Source of the DNA: an uncultured Acetatifactor sp.
Lineage (GTDB): Bacteria > Bacillota > Clostridia > Lachnospirales > Lachnospiraceae
Direction: 5' to 3'
Assembly: GCA_910587755.1 (NCBI GenBank)
Contig: CAJUNZ010000009.1
Span: 1 to 51,377, forward strand
Length of the DNA stretch: 51,377 nt
Part shown: one piece after another, positions 8,309 to 16,277 of the stretch
Layout: the number at the start of each line of letters is the position of its first letter
Position numbering within the stretch: position 1 is the stretch's first letter
The notes under the pieces: model-generated
Database searches by the model: none
What the model was told of the DNA's origin: nothing
What the model saw: only the letters and a program-made list of their open reading frames with translations
Program-made: the position numbers and the translations under genes

Positions 8309-9331
8309 ATGAAAAAAAACAAAATTGTAAAGATTACCGTGGGGACGCTGATTGCTCTCCTTGTAATCACTCTGATGGTTCTGCTTACCCTCTCTCAGAG
8401 AGTGGTGATGAATCCAGAGGGCACCGTGGGCAACACCGCAGGGAACCTGAACAATTCCGGCCTTTTCTGCGAGTACAACGGAACCGTCTACTTTTACAAC
8501 TCCTTCAACGGGGGCGGCCTTTTCTCCATGAACCCGGACGAGAGCGGCCTCCGGCGGCTGAACTCCCTGAAAGTGAGAAACCTCCTGGCAGGCGGCAAAT
8601 ACCTTTACTATTTCCAGTACGGCTCCGCCTCCCCTGATTCCACCTTCGGTCAGGCTCTGGTCATGCACACCTTTGACCGCTGTGAGTTAAACGGCAGCGG
8701 CTCCGATTCCCTCACCAAGGATGTGGTGGTAAGCGGACAGCTGGTGGACAACTACCTCTATCTGCTGACCACGGCAAATTCCGGCATCTCCTTTTTCAAG
8801 GTCAAGATAGATGGTTCGGACATGGTAGATCTGGCCGATTACAACATCAACCCTGCCTGTGCGGAGAATGGCATTATCTACTATGTGGGCACACAGTCAG
8901 ACCATTTCCTCTACGCTTTGAATACCAGCAATGATGTGTCCTACGAAGTGTGGCGGGGCAACCTGTGGAATCCCGTCCTGGAAAATGATTACATTTATTT
9001 TATGGATGTGGCAAACAACTATAGACTCTGCCGGTACTCCTTCACCCAGGATATTGTGGAAGTGCTCACAAACGACAGAGTTGACTGTTTTAATGTAGGT
9101 CATGGATATATCTACTACCAGAAAAACGGCACTGATCCTCAGCTGGTCTGCATGCGCACGGACGGCTCCGAGCCCCAGACCATCGCCCAGGGCAACTACA
9201 CCAATATCAACATTACCTCCCGCTATGCCTATTTCCAGGAATTCGGAGATGAAAATACCTTATACCACTCTCCACTGGGAAGCACCGGCTGTGAAGTGTT
9301 CACTGCCGCCAGTGACGCCGCTGCAAAATAG
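8309..9331 (+). CDS. Membrane-anchored beta-propeller-like protein (DUF5050-like)
   Basis: The protein has 340 residues. A short basic start is followed by one hydrophobic helix (about residues 9-30), and the remainder is outside the membrane. The outer part has repeated units of the form G..YYxN...GGLFxMNxDGSxxxxL, YLYY..Y, IYYV and YIYYQKNGTD: the YWTD/DUF5050 type of repeat expected to form a six-bladed propeller. Such domains bind ligands or proteins at the cell surface; no catalytic motif is seen. A GTG at 8276 extends the frame by 11 codons, but ATG at 8309 immediately precedes the typical MKKNK signal-anchor start. It is monocistronic, with its own promoter and a hairpin after it. Confidence 0.75.
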   Translation: MKKNKIVKITVGTLIALLVITLMVLLTLSQRVVMNPEGTVGNTAGNLNNSGLFCEYNGTVYFYNSFNGGGLFSMNPDESGLRRLNSLKVRNLLAGGKYLYYFQYGSASPDSTFGQALVMHTFDRCELNGSGSDSLTKDVVVSGQLVDNYLYLLTTANSGISFFKVKIDGSDMVDLADYNINPACAENGIIYYVGTQSDHFLYALNTSNDVSYEVWRGNLWNPVLENDYIYFMDVANNYRLCRYSFTQDIVEVLTNDRVDCFNVGHGYIYYQKNGTDPQLVCMRTDGSEPQTIAQGNYTNINITSRYAYFQEFGDENTLYHSPLGSTGCEVFTAASDAAAK

Positions 9332-9395
9332 GCCCGCAGCAGGCCCGTAGAAACTGCAGCTGACTGGATCGAACAGCAATCTCTTCTATAACTCC

Positions 9396-9421
9396 GGCCC
9401 GGACAAAAAATTGTCCGGGCC
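9396..9421. terminator. Hairpin between convergent genes
   Basis: Perfect 11-bp stem (9396-9406 with 9411-9421) with an AAAA loop. It lies between the 3' ends of the DUF5050-like gene (plus) and the ArsR gene (minus). Neither side has a clean T run after the stem, so it is a probable but not classic terminator. Confidence 0.5.
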
Positions 9422-9487
9422 GTCTCACAAAAATCTTCTATTCTGTCGGAACACTGCCGGAACGTCCGAATCCTTTTTACGTTCCCT

Positions 9488-9832
9488 CTATTCCTCAATA
9501 TGGTCAAGTCCCTGGCTTAAAATGGTGACAATATGAGAGTCCGCCAGAGAATAGAAAATCGTTTTACCCTCCCGACGGTTTTTCACCAGCGCCATCTGCT
9601 TCAGCACCCTCAGCTGGTGGGAAATAGCTGACTGGGACATGCCCAGCACTGCGGCAATGTCATAGACACACATCTCCGTACTCAGCAGCACGTAGAGTAT
9701 CTTCAGACGCGTCCCATCCCCGAACACCTTAAAGAAATCCGCCAGATCCAGCAGCTCTTCCTGGGGCGGCATCCTCTTCTCTATGCCCCTGACCGTCTCC
9801 TGATCCACATGAATGTATGTGTTTTCTTCCAT
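9488..9832 (-). CDS. ArsR/SmtB-family transcriptional regulator
   Basis: The 114-residue winged-helix repressor has LADFFKVFGDGTRLKILYVL, ELCVYD-like helix (here EMCVYDIAAVL), the recognition helix MSQSAISHQLRVLKQ, and a wing ending in GKTIFYSLAD. The final helix, DSHIVTILSQGLDHIEE, contains the Asp/His/His/Glu pattern of alpha-5 metal sites in CzrA/SmtB-type zinc sensors. MCV places a Cys where ArsR/CadC proteins bind metal. The start is ATG at 9832 (GAGAGGG eight bases upstream). No metal pump or other obvious target gene is adjacent, so it may act elsewhere or regulate itself. Confidence 0.85.
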   Translation of the reverse strand: MEENTYIHVDQETVRGIEKRMPPQEELLDLADFFKVFGDGTRLKILYVLLSTEMCVYDIAAVLGMSQSAISHQLRVLKQMALVKNRREGKTIFYSLADSHIVTILSQGLDHIEE

Positions 9833-9888
9833 CTGCCACACCCTCTCCCGTTCGTCCTGTTCCTGTCGTAACCTGCTCCACCTCTACC

Positions 9889-9917
9889 ATTATACTAAAG
9901 GAACCGCTCTTTATCAA
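9889..9917 (-). promoter_or_regulatory. Promoter for the ArsR-family gene
   Basis: Minus strand: TTGATA (9912-9917), a 17-base spacer and TATAAT (9889-9894). It is near consensus and directly upstream of the ATG at 9832. Confidence 0.8.
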
Positions 9918-9931
9918 GCCTGTCTAAACCT

Positions 9932-11008
9932 TCACGGACTTCCCTGCCGGCCGGCTTCTGAGAAAAAAGCCTCCATCCCCTCCGACATCACAAATTCCCC
10001 GTCATCCAGGATAAACAGCACTTCCGCTCCATACTCCCCTGCCAGTTCCAGTCCCTTCTCCGGCCCCAGGATAAAGCAGGCTGTGGAGAGGCCATCCCCA
10101 AGCAAACCGTCCCGTGACAAAATGGTGGCACTGCGGACCCCACTGTCTGCGGGAAGTCCCGTAGCCGGATCCAGAATATGGTGCCACCGCACCCCGTCCC
10201 GTTCCACATAGCGCTCATAGTCCCCTGATGTGGACACACACCACTGCCCCTCCAGGGTGAGAATGCCCACGCTGGAACTTGGATCCGAAGGATCCGCGAT
10301 CCCAATCTTCCAGCTGCCGCCGTCGAGCCTGCTGCCATAGGTCAGCACACTCCCTCCAAGGTAGACCACCGCCCCTGAAACCTCCGGCTCCTCCTCCAGC
10401 AGTTCCAGAATCCTGGACAGCGCCAGCCCCTTCCCCACTGCCCCCAGGTCCAGCTGCATCCCTTCCGGCAGCAGAAGGCGCGTTCCTTCCTGCCAGGAGT
10501 CCTTGGGCAGAAGCCCCACCATGGAGCTGCCGCATCTGCCCAGGGCCTCCTCCAGGCTCCCGGCAGAAGGCGCCTGAAACTCCCCCGTCTCCGCTCCCCC
10601 TGCCCAGCTGTCTATCTTCCACAGCCGCACCAGGGCGCCCAGCGTCACATCAAAGGCCCCTTCCGACTTCTCATACAGTTCCAGACATGTCTGAAGCACC
10701 TGGGCCATCTCCGCCGAAAGCGCCTCTCCCTTCCCGTCGCCTGCGGAGGCATTGATCCTGTAGACCTCCGAAGTCTCCAGTCTCCAGGAGAGCTCATCCT
10801 CCTCCAGGCTCTGAAGGATCTCCCTGGCCTGGCTGAAAATCTCCCCGGCCCTCTCCTCCTCCGGCCCGTAAACCTTCAGCCGCACCATGGTTCCCATGGC
10901 CACGTCCACCGCCTCCCAGGCCCCGGCGGATTCCCTGCCGCAGCCGCAGCACAGCACCGCCAGAACGACCAGTCCTGCCAAGAACATTGTCCTAAAAAAA
11001 CCCTTCAT
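9932..11008 (-). CDS. apbE: FAD:protein FMN transferase lipoprotein (ApbE/FmnB-like)
   Basis: The 358-residue protein begins with a lipoprotein signal (hydrophobic residues 8-20, then a Cys-rich lipobox, LCCGC). The rest is ApbE: MGTMVRLKVYG, DLGAVGKGLALSRI (FAD/Mg region), VYLGGSVLTYG, the HHILDPATGLPA motif, and SRDGLLGDGLSTACFI near the C-terminus. ApbE proteins attach FMN to Ser/Thr of extracytoplasmic flavoproteins. It is divergent from EetA- and EetB-like genes. In Listeria the ApbE protein FmnB lies in the same cluster as EetA/EetB and flavinylates the surface electron carrier PplA. No PplA or Ndh2 gene is in this window. Confidence 0.92.
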   Translation of the reverse strand: MKGFFRTMFLAGLVVLAVLCCGCGRESAGAWEAVDVAMGTMVRLKVYGPEEERAGEIFSQAREILQSLEEDELSWRLETSEVYRINASAGDGKGEALSAEMAQVLQTCLELYEKSEGAFDVTLGALVRLWKIDSWAGGAETGEFQAPSAGSLEEALGRCGSSMVGLLPKDSWQEGTRLLLPEGMQLDLGAVGKGLALSRILELLEEEPEVSGAVVYLGGSVLTYGSRLDGGSWKIGIADPSDPSSSVGILTLEGQWCVSTSGDYERYVERDGVRWHHILDPATGLPADSGVRSATILSRDGLLGDGLSTACFILGPEKGLELAGEYGAEVLFILDDGEFVMSEGMEAFFSEAGRQGSP

Positions 11009-11117
11009 TTTCCCGCCTCTTTTTGCTATACTGTTTTAAGAAAAACCGTTCCAGGAAATCTGTAAAAGTTACGCCCGGCCCCAGGAAAAAGGCCACAATC
11101 AGTCTGCAGAAAGGTCC

Positions 11118-11540
11118 GTGACACTTTTGAAAAAGAATTTGAAGAAGAATTTAACCCCCGCCAAAACCGCGCTCCTGGCCACGGCCCTGCTGCTCCTTCT
11201 CTGTGCAGCCAGCATCCTGTGCCTGCTGCCCCGGGAGGATACCCCATATACCGCCCATATCTACCAGAATGGGACACTCATCATGTCCATTCCCCTGGAC
11301 CAGGTAACACAGCCCAGACAGTTCACTCTCTACGGGGAAAACGGCTGTTCCAACACCCTTGAGGTCCGCCCCGGCAGTATCGGCATTGTGTCCGCAGACT
11401 GTCCCGACAAAATCTGTGTGCAGCAGGGCTTTCTGCACGATTCCAGACTCCCCGTCACCTGCCTGCCAAACCGTATCGTCATCACCCTGGAGCCCTCTGG
11501 GGAAGATGGGGATTCACAGCTTGACGGCATAACCCACTGA
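11118..11540 (+). CDS. NusG domain II-type membrane-anchored protein (EetA-like)
   Basis: The 140-residue protein has a Lys-rich N-terminus, a single hydrophobic helix (about residues 18-36), then a small beta domain with YQNGTLI, an AsnGlyCys turn, and DCPDKICVQQGF. The last is characteristic of the NusG domain II/DUF1312 family. In Listeria the equivalent protein, EetA, belongs to the extracellular electron transfer locus. The two Cys residues in DCPDKIC are conserved and may be redox active or bind a ligand; that is inference. The start is GTG at 11118 (AAGG just upstream), with TTG at 11127 possible. It is followed 52 bases later by the EetB-like gene. Confidence 0.75.
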   Translation: MTLLKKNLKKNLTPAKTALLATALLLLLCAASILCLLPREDTPYTAHIYQNGTLIMSIPLDQVTQPRQFTLYGENGCSNTLEVRPGSIGIVSADCPDKICVQQGFLHDSRLPVTCLPNRIVITLEPSGEDGDSQLDGITH

Positions 11541-11592
11541 CATTCCGCCGCCTCAAAACAGCGCACCCAAAATCCCTGTGAAAGGAGCCATC

Positions 11593-12111
11593 ATGCCTGT
11601 AAAAAAACTGACCCTCCTGGCCCTGTTCACCACCGTCTCCCTGGCCCTTGCCGCCATAGAGAACGCCTTTCCTCCCCTGGTGCCCCTTCCGGGCATTAAA
11701 CTGGGACTTGCCAATATCGCCACCCTGGTGCTTTTGCTGCACTTTTCCCCAAAGGAAACCCTTGCCGTGCTCCTGTCCAGGGTTCTTCTGACCACCTTTT
11801 TCTTCGGCCAGGCCATGTCCCTTCTGTACAGCCTGGCCGGGGGGCTGTTAAGTCTTGTGGTCATGGCCGCCGCCATAAAACTCTTTCATAGGAAATATCT
11901 CTTTCTCACCGGGGCCCTGGGAGGTCTGTTCCACAACATGGGGCAGCTCGCCGCCGCCTTCCTGGTCACTTCCACTCCCGGCATCCTGGGATATTTCCCC
12001 TTCCTGGCCCTGGGAGGAATCCTCACAGGCCTCTTTACCGGCCTCTGTGCAGGCTTTGCAGAAAAATACCTGGCCCCCTTCCTTCCCGGCCCCAATTCTT
12101 CCGGACAGTAA
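11593..12111 (+). CDS. Gx transporter family membrane protein (EetB-like)
   Basis: The 172-residue protein is almost entirely hydrophobic, with about five to six membrane helices and GIKLGLANIATLVLL and GQAMSLLYSLAGGLLSL segments. It matches the family formerly named heptaprenyl diphosphate synthase component I (COG4769, Gx transporter), related in fold to ECF S components. EetB of the Listeria electron transfer locus belongs here. The start is ATG at 11593, with AAAGGAG five bases upstream; a GTG at 11578 is less likely. With the EetA-like gene it forms a two-gene unit facing away from apbE. The transported substrate is unknown; a quinone or flavin precursor role is a guess. Confidence 0.8.
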   Translation: MPVKKLTLLALFTTVSLALAAIENAFPPLVPLPGIKLGLANIATLVLLLHFSPKETLAVLLSRVLLTTFFFGQAMSLLYSLAGGLLSLVVMAAAIKLFHRKYLFLTGALGGLFHNMGQLAAAFLVTSTPGILGYFPFLALGGILTGLFTGLCAGFAEKYLAPFLPGPNSSGQ

Positions 12112-12127
12112 GGAAGTCAGCCTCTGC

Positions 12128-14014
12128 TCAGCCGTCACTTAAGGTTGCAATCTCACCGTAAGTCTTCCATATTCCCCTTCCCAGGAACTGTCCGCTGCGG
12201 TCCTTCCGGTAGCGGGCCGCCTCCAACTCCGGAAGTTCGGACAGACGGCCTTCTAAATATTCGCCCAGACGATATCCGGCTGTCTCCAGCCGCGCAATCA
12301 GCCCTCCATAGCGAAGATCCAGCCGGGACCAGCCAAAAGGCGAGCAGGTATTCATCCACTGATGCCGGTGGGCAGTCCGCAGCCTTTTCGCCAGGTCAAG
12401 CAGCTCCGCAAACTGTTCCCCATCCTTTTGAAGGGCCTCACTGTCCTTATCTTTGTAATGCAGGTGAAGCCGCTCCCCCAGAGCTGCTTTCAGATGCAGT
12501 ACCCTGGCAAGAAGAAGGGGAACCTGTAGAAACCAGCCCTCCTCCCCTGCCTTTTCCACGTCCTCCTCCAGCAGCTGCGCCGTTTTCCCATAGTGCTCAT
12601 CCAGTCCAAGCCCTCCCAGATCTCCGTCAAACAACCCCTCCAGGGGATCCTGCCAGAGAAGGTATTTGGACGGATTGGGCGGCCAACGGTTCTCCGGATT
12701 GCTGCAGGGGACAGCATCCAGCAGAGCGGCATCCATAAACCAGCGGGCACAAAGCCCGGTACACGCGGCGAAACGCGCCTCCAGCGCCTCCTGGCTGATT
12801 ACATCTTCACTATAAGCACTCTCTGCGTAATACTGCATTCCCAGAAGCCCCAGCCAGTCGCAGCACTCTCCCCCGTCGTCATGCCACATACAGCCGTAAG
12901 CCATAGGAATTTGATATTTTTTCACCGCCCTCAGAGCCGGCTCAGCAGTCTGTATGGTATAGGGATAGTTTACGCAGAAGGAAGAAACCGAGAGCAACGG
13001 TCCCGCATAGACTGCATTGCCCATATCCCTGTGTTTTTTCATCATTCCTTCCAGCAGGGCAGGATCCCGGGAATAATAATCCCAGTAAATCAGGCTGGCA
13101 TCCTCCGGAATCCTGGCGCATATCAGGGGATCCGGCTCCCCCTGAGGATCCAGATAGGCATGCCTGGGGGAACTGTAAGCAAACAGCATATCACTGTAAA
13201 GAGCTATTTTCAGTCCGTTCTCCCGGGCCAGGGCATGCACCTGCTGCAGATGATCCAGAAAAATATCCAGCGGCCTGCGGGGTCCATTCTTCTGCCGGTA
13301 CCGCCCTTCCCCCAGTCCATGGGTCTCATCCATGCCCACAATAACCATCCGGCTCCTGAAACACTGGCCTACTGTCCGCAGCATCTTCTCAATGAGCCCA
13401 TAGGTTTTCTCTTCTCCCACCAACAGGCAGGAAGAGCTGTCCTGCAGGGAAGCATACTCCGGAAAACGGAGCACTTTTTCCAAATGTCCCAGAACCTGTA
13501 TGGAAGCGATGATACTTATACCGTACTGATACGCATAATCGTCCAGCTGCCGCAGCTGTTCCTGGGTATAGCCTCCCCGCATATAGCCAAAACGCGGCTC
13601 TCCTTCCAGTTCATATACATCCTCCATGTACAGAATCAGGCAGTTTAAGCCCATCAACGCCATATGATCCAAAGCAGATCTTATAAAAGCAGGGTTCGGC
13701 ACACTGTTGCGGGAGGCGTCAATCATCACGCCCATCTGAGGGATGTACATTTTTTCTCCATAGGAAAACTCTGTCTTTCCCGCATTTTCCCGCAGAATCC
13801 CCAAGGCCCGGAACAAATGAATCTTCTCCCGATAGCCAATGCGGCATTTCCCAGCCTCCATAGTCATCTGCAGCGCTTCTACTCCGGAAGCCGGAAGGTG
13901 GTAAAACTCCACACAGATTTCCTCCGCCCAGCCTCCTTTAAAATAAAAAGAAGGCAGCCGGTCCATGGCACATAAAATCGTTTCTTCCTCTATTCCCCTG
14001 ATTTCTCTAAACAT
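12128..14014 (-). CDS. GH20 family beta-N-acetylhexosaminidase-like enzyme, cytoplasmic
   Basis: The 628-residue protein has no signal peptide. An N-terminal alpha/beta domain (about 1-90) precedes a TIM barrel starting at PQMGVMIDASRNSVP, with MGLNCLILYMED and YGISIIASIQVLGHLEK. VIVGMDETHGLG contains an adjacent Asp-Glu pair (about 229-230), the catalytic pair of GH20, where Asp positions the substrate acetamido group and Glu is the general acid. A helical C-terminal domain follows. It probably trims GlcNAc or GalNAc from imported oligosaccharides. The start (ATG 14014, GAGAGGG five bases upstream) overlaps the end of folBK by 25 bases. Its gene end is only 16 bases from the convergent EetB-like gene. 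Confidence 0.82.
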   Translation of the reverse strand: MFREIRGIEEETILCAMDRLPSFYFKGGWAEEICVEFYHLPASGVEALQMTMEAGKCRIGYREKIHLFRALGILRENAGKTEFSYGEKMYIPQMGVMIDASRNSVPNPAFIRSALDHMALMGLNCLILYMEDVYELEGEPRFGYMRGGYTQEQLRQLDDYAYQYGISIIASIQVLGHLEKVLRFPEYASLQDSSSCLLVGEEKTYGLIEKMLRTVGQCFRSRMVIVGMDETHGLGEGRYRQKNGPRRPLDIFLDHLQQVHALARENGLKIALYSDMLFAYSSPRHAYLDPQGEPDPLICARIPEDASLIYWDYYSRDPALLEGMMKKHRDMGNAVYAGPLLSVSSFCVNYPYTIQTAEPALRAVKKYQIPMAYGCMWHDDGGECCDWLGLLGMQYYAESAYSEDVISQEALEARFAACTGLCARWFMDAALLDAVPCSNPENRWPPNPSKYLLWQDPLEGLFDGDLGGLGLDEHYGKTAQLLEEDVEKAGEEGWFLQVPLLLARVLHLKAALGERLHLHYKDKDSEALQKDGEQFAELLDLAKRLRTAHRHQWMNTCSPFGWSRLDLRYGGLIARLETAGYRLGEYLEGRLSELPELEAARYRKDRSGQFLGRGIWKTYGEIATLSDG

Positions 14015-14850
14015 TTATCCCTCTCCAACTCCCTCAAAAGCGCCGCCGCCGTCTTTCCCAGCACCGGGTGCACCAGGCCCGGCGCAATCTCTGCCAGAGG
14101 CTGCAGCACAAAAGCCCGGTTAGCCATGTCAGGATGGGGAATCACAAGATTATCCTCTGCCCACTGCAGCTCGTCATACAGCAGAATATCCAGGTCCAGA
14201 GTCCTCGGCCCCCACCGGAGCGTCCGCACCCGACCCGCCTTATTCTCTATCTCGTGCAGCGTCTCCAACAGCCCTTCCGGCCCCAAAATTGTCTCAATCT
14301 CAATCACCCCATTCAGAAAATCCTCCTGCTCCACACCTCCGTAAGGGCTGGTATTGATCCATTTGGACACGTTGCGGACTGTCACCAGAGGATGGGCCTC
14401 CAGGGATTTTACAGCCCCGGACAGATATCTCTCCCTGTCCCCCATGTTGGAGCCCACCCCAAGGTACACCCGGTGCCAGGCCCTGCGCACCTTCACGGAC
14501 ACACTGCCGAAAGGCATGGGAATGGGAGCGTGGGGTTTCTGAATCTCCAGATCCGCTCCCTGCAGCAGAGGATACTTTAACAGTAAAGCCTCCGCCAGCC
14601 TCTCCGCCGCCGCCTCCAGAAGTTTACAGGTGTTTGCAGGCATCCAGTCCCCAATGAACCGGCACACCTCCCCGTAATTTACGGTACTTTCCAGGTCATC
14701 CGCCGCGGCCGCCCGGTGTACATCCGTGTAGAGAACAGCGTTTACATAAAAAATCTGTCCATTCCTGGTCTCCTCCGGGTATACTCCATGGTAGGCGAAC
14801 ACCTCCAGCTTTTCAATACGAATCTCGTCAGCGGCCCACTTAGTATACAT
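13990..14850 (-). CDS. folBK: Fused dihydroneopterin aldolase / HPPK
   Basis: The 286-residue protein carries two consecutive folate enzymes. FolB (about 1-120; IEKLEVFAYHGVYPEE, STVNYGEV, LLEAAAERLAEALL) cleaves dihydroneopterin to 6-hydroxymethyl-dihydropterin. FolK (about 128-280; YLGVGSNMGDRERYL, SPYGGVEQEDFLNGV, RWGPRTLDLDILLYD) pyrophosphorylates that product with ATP. The fusion channels successive steps and is common in Clostridia. The start overlaps the folP stop by 11 bases, and its own 3' end overlaps the GH20 start, so translation of the three genes is probably coupled. Confidence 0.95.
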   Translation of the reverse strand: MYTKWAADEIRIEKLEVFAYHGVYPEETRNGQIFYVNAVLYTDVHRAAAADDLESTVNYGEVCRFIGDWMPANTCKLLEAAAERLAEALLLKYPLLQGADLEIQKPHAPIPMPFGSVSVKVRRAWHRVYLGVGSNMGDRERYLSGAVKSLEAHPLVTVRNVSKWINTSPYGGVEQEDFLNGVIEIETILGPEGLLETLHEIENKAGRVRTLRWGPRTLDLDILLYDELQWAEDNLVIPHPDMANRAFVLQPLAEIAPGLVHPVLGKTAAALLRELERDKCLEKSGE

Positions 14851-15664
14851 CTCCCCTGCCTCCTCCCAGAATGGCCTCCGTCATCTTTATCGCCCGCACA
14901 TTCTCCTTTACATCGTGAACCCGCACAAACATACATCCCTTGACAACCCCCAGAACCGTGGTGGCCAGGGTTCCCTCCAGGCGTTGATCCACAGGCAGAT
15001 CCAGGGTCAGGCCCACCACCGACTTTCGGCTGCATCCCAGAAGCAGAGGACAGCCCAGCCTGTTCAGTTCCTCCAGATTCCGAATCACCTCCAGATTCTG
15101 CCCGTAGTCCTTGGCAAAACCCACCCCCGGATCCAGAATGATCTTCTCCCTGGAAATGCCCGCCTCCTCCGCCAGACCAAGGGTTTCCGCCAGATCCACG
15201 ACCACATCCCGGATAAAATTCTCATAGTCCGTCTGCCGCCGGTTGTGCATAAGGCAGCAGGGAAGTCCGCTGTCCCCAATGACTTTGGCCATGGTGCCGT
15301 CATATTTCAGCCCCCAGATGTCGTTGATCAAATCCGCCCCTGCGGCAATACCCGCCTGAGCCACCTGGGATTTATAAGTGTCCAGAGAGATCGGAACGTC
15401 AAAAGCAGCTTTCACAGCCTCCACCACAGGCACCACCCGGGCAGCTTCCTCCTCCTCCGACAGCAGCGTATAGCCCGGCCGGGTGGACTCCCCTCCAATG
15501 TCAATGACATCCGCCCCTTCCTTCAGCATCTCCTCCACATGGGCCAGGGCCCTGTCCCTCTGGTTCCACTTTCCGCCGTCCGAAAAGGAGTCCGGGGTCA
15601 CATTCAGGATCCCCATCACATAAGTATGCCCGCTGGTCCGAAATTCTCTGTTCCCTATTTTCAT
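14840..15664 (-). CDS. folP: Dihydropteroate synthase
   Basis: The 274-residue TIM-barrel enzyme joins 6-hydroxymethyl-dihydropterin pyrophosphate to p-aminobenzoate; it is the sulfonamide target. Signatures are GILNVTPDSFSDGG, DIGGESTRPGY, LINDIWG, DPGVGFAKDYGQN and LLGCSRKS. The start is ATG at 15664, with GGAAGGAAAG upstream; the longer frame to 15736 would overlap folE. It lies 19 bases after folE. Confidence 0.95.
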   Translation of the reverse strand: MKIGNREFRTSGHTYVMGILNVTPDSFSDGGKWNQRDRALAHVEEMLKEGADVIDIGGESTRPGYTLLSEEEEAARVVPVVEAVKAAFDVPISLDTYKSQVAQAGIAAGADLINDIWGLKYDGTMAKVIGDSGLPCCLMHNRRQTDYENFIRDVVVDLAETLGLAEEAGISREKIILDPGVGFAKDYGQNLEVIRNLEELNRLGCPLLLGCSRKSVVGLTLDLPVDQRLEGTLATTVLGVVKGCMFVRVHDVKENVRAIKMTEAILGGGRGDVY

Positions 15665-15683
15665 AACCGCTTTCCTTCCGTTT

Positions 15684-16241
15684 TCAGTCTCCAAGCATGT
15701 GAAAAAACCGCTCCTGCAGCAGAGGATCCGTCTCAAAAATTCCCCTCACCGCAGTGGTGACTGTCCTGCTGCCGGGTTTTTTCACCCCCCGCATGGTCAT
15801 GCACATATGTTCCGCTTCAAGCAGCACCATCACACCCCTGGGCTTCAAATATTCCATCACCGCCTCTGCCACCTGACCTGTCATCTTCTCCTGCAGCTGC
15901 AGCCTTCTGGCAAAGCATTCCACCGTCCTGGCCAGTTTGCTCAGTCCCAGGACCTTTCCATCCGGCACATAGGCGATATGGGCTTTTCCATAAAAAGGCA
16001 TCAGATGGTGCTCACACATGGAATAAAACGCAATATCCTTCTCAAGAACCATCTCGCTGCTGTCCACGGCAAACACCCTGGAGAGAGGCTGTGACACATC
16101 CGTGTCCATCCCTGCCAGGATCTCCCCATACATCCGGGCAACTCTGTCCGGCGTCTCCAGAAGCCCTTCCCTTTGGGGATCCTCGCCCATCCCCTCCAGA
16201 AGCAGCCTTACCGCCTGCCTGATCTTCGCCTGGTCAACCAT
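15684..16241 (-). CDS. folE: GTP cyclohydrolase I
   Basis: The 185-residue enzyme converts GTP to dihydroneopterin triphosphate, the first step of folate synthesis. It shows DPQREGLLETPDRVARMY, the zinc-site segment MCEHHLMPFYGKAHIAY, LSKLARTVECFARRLQ, and the second zinc Cys in EAEHMCMTMRGVKKPGS. The start is ATG at 16241, with GGGAG five bases upstream. It sits 36 bases after folC. Confidence 0.96.
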   Translation of the reverse strand: MVDQAKIRQAVRLLLEGMGEDPQREGLLETPDRVARMYGEILAGMDTDVSQPLSRVFAVDSSEMVLEKDIAFYSMCEHHLMPFYGKAHIAYVPDGKVLGLSKLARTVECFARRLQLQEKMTGQVAEAVMEYLKPRGVMVLLEAEHMCMTMRGVKKPGSRTVTTAVRGIFETDPLLQERFFHMLGD

Positions 16242-16277
16242 ATTTACTCCCGCTTCCCTTCCGCTTTTTGTCATAAA

